A DNA stretch of 64,000 nucleotides, taken from positions 1 through 64,000 of the forward strand of contig NZ_QXGL01000004.1 in the NCBI RefSeq assembly GCF_003951095.1, given 5' to 3'. Each line of letters starts with the position of its first letter. Position 1 is the first letter of the stretch. Below the pieces are notes generated by a model. It did not search any database, was not told the DNA's origin, and saw nothing but the letters and a program-made list of their open reading frames with translations. The position numbers were made by a program, and so were the translations under genes. Positions 63,307 through 64,000 of this stretch are shown in pieces. This DNA comes from Bifidobacterium goeldii (GTDB lineage Bacteria > Actinomycetota > Actinomycetes > Actinomycetales > Bifidobacteriaceae).

Positions 63307-64000
63307 CTACTTCAATCCCATCCAAGCAGTGCCTTCTTGACGCCAGCCAGCAGCACCAACCTGGTCGTACTCATACTTGCTGGTCGTGTACACGTGCTCG
63401 CCAGAATTCGGGTTGTACAAACGGTACACGGTCACCGTAGCAGTCGTATCCGTATACCACGCGATACCCTCGTCACGCCAACCACGCTGGATCAGATCAT
63501 CGTGCTCGTTCTTATCCGTCGTCCAGTTGTGGTTACCGTCATTCGGATTGTATTCACGGTACACCGGCTGAAGGTTCGTGTTCTTATCGTCCTTAGCGGC
63601 CGCCTTGAACGACGTACCCTCATCACGCCAACCACGGTGAACAAGATCATCACGCTCGAACGCACTCGTCGTGTAGTGGTGCAAACCGGAATTGTAGTTG
63701 TACAAACGATACACCGGTACCGCACCCGCCGTAGGCGTAGACGGCTGCGACGGCTGGCTAGGCTGCGACGGCTCAGACGGGCCGCTCGGGTCAGTCGGAC
63801 CGGTCGTATCCTTCGCCTTGACGGTGACCGTACGGGTTGCGGTGGCTGTGTTGCCAGCCTTGTCGCTTACCGTGTAGGTCAGCGTGGCGGTGCCGGGCTT
63901 CGATGTATCGACAGTGCCTTCGACCTTGATGCTCTTGGTCAGGTCGCCATCGGTATCATCGCTTGCAGTTACGCCAGACAGCGGGTCGAACGTAGCACCC
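63307..64000 (-). CDS. 3' end of a large surface protein with Ig-like domain and YRLYNP repeats (partial)
   Basis: The frame is open from the window edge to the stop at 63307 (about 230 residues). In order it shows a bacterial Ig-like/DUF5011 domain (VEGTVDTSKPGTATLTYTVSDKAGN), a Pro/Ser linker rich in PSQPSQPS, and three DUF5648-like repeats (VYRLYNYNSGLHHYTT, VYREYNPNDGNHNWTT, VYRLYNPNSGEHVYTT). The C terminus resembles that of the frameshifted protein at 46930. It probably binds the wall or sugars. The true start lies outside the window. Confidence 0.85.
   Translation of the reverse strand, partial: GATFDPLSGVTASDDTDGDLTKSIKVEGTVDTSKPGTATLTYTVSDKAGNTATATRTVTVKAKDTTGPTDPSGPSEPSQPSQPSQPSTPTAGAVPVYRLYNYNSGLHHYTTSAFERDDLVHRGWRDEGTSFKAAAKDDKNTNLQPVYREYNPNDGNHNWTTDKNEHDDLIQRGWRDEGIAWYTDTTATVTVYRLYNPNSGEHVYTTSKYEYDQVGAAGWRQEGTAWMGLK

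Overview
The window looks like a Bifidobacterium chromosome, species not determined. The basis is the high-GC actinobacterial coding style, a typical bifidobacterial housekeeping block at the right (folA, thyA, osmC-like, serC, phoU, gpmA, menA and two cell-wall hydrolases), and surface proteins with bifidobacterial-type C-terminal YRLYNP repeats. No rRNA, tRNA or CRISPR array was recognised.

Region 1 (1-28.4 kb) is most of an integrative conjugative element. On the + strand (448-7182) lies a mating-channel operon: a small Maff2-like membrane protein, a VirB6-like protein, a PrgI-like protein, the VirB4 ATPase, a membrane-anchored two-domain wall hydrolase and a membrane protein with an N-terminal leucine-rich-variant-like region. 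On the - strand (16455-24873) lies the DNA-processing block: VirD4 coupling protein, an SSB-like protein, an ArdA-type antirestriction protein, PcfB/DUF3801, a MOB-P relaxase and MobC. Three consecutive hairpins at 24914-25002 are the best oriT candidate. A ParB-like protein and a DUF4192-like protein follow (26149-28423). Four proteins of the - operon share a C-terminal motif, K-x2-T/V-L-x2-I-R/K-x-R-A.

Between the two conjugation blocks (7.2-16.5 kb) are two converging lactococcin-972-like bacteriocin loci. Locus 1 (+) has two secreted peptides, a large membrane protein and an ABC ATPase. Locus 2 (-) has the same layout but a frameshifted peptide gene. A strong hairpin separates peptide from transporter in both. 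The 1.6 kb between them holds a decayed second copy of the virD4 3' end, split by an IS256/IS1249-like transposase remnant.

Region 2 (28.9-38.4 kb) is a sugar-use cluster: two lipoprotein solute-binding proteins, two ABC permeases, a ROK regulator, a ROK sugar kinase and a cytoplasmic GH20 beta-N-acetylhexosaminidase. It probably imports and degrades an N-acetylhexosamine-containing oligosaccharide.

Region 3 (38.4-46.9 kb) is accessory. Two closely related tyrosine integrases bracket a secreted DUF2599 protein with a small membrane partner and a nucleotidyltransferase toxin/antitoxin pair under a perfect 18-bp inverted repeat. Next come remnants of an AAA-ATPase defence gene and an intact AAA/DUF4143 ATPase preceded by three direct repeats spaced exactly 34 bp. 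A palindrome TGTCATCT-N2-AGATGACA occurs three times in the window, each time upstream of small secreted-peptide genes (7201, 16207, 39863), suggesting one shared regulator.

Region 4 (46.9-64 kb) is mostly core genome: a frameshifted coiled-coil/CAP surface protein, LMW phosphatase, folA, thyA, an OsmC-like protein, a universal stress protein, NlpC/P60 and CHAP hydrolases, serC, a DUF2530 protein, a histidine kinase whose phospho-acceptor His is replaced by Glu, phoU, gpmA, menA and the 3' end of a large surface protein. All assignments come from reading the sequence; no database search was run.
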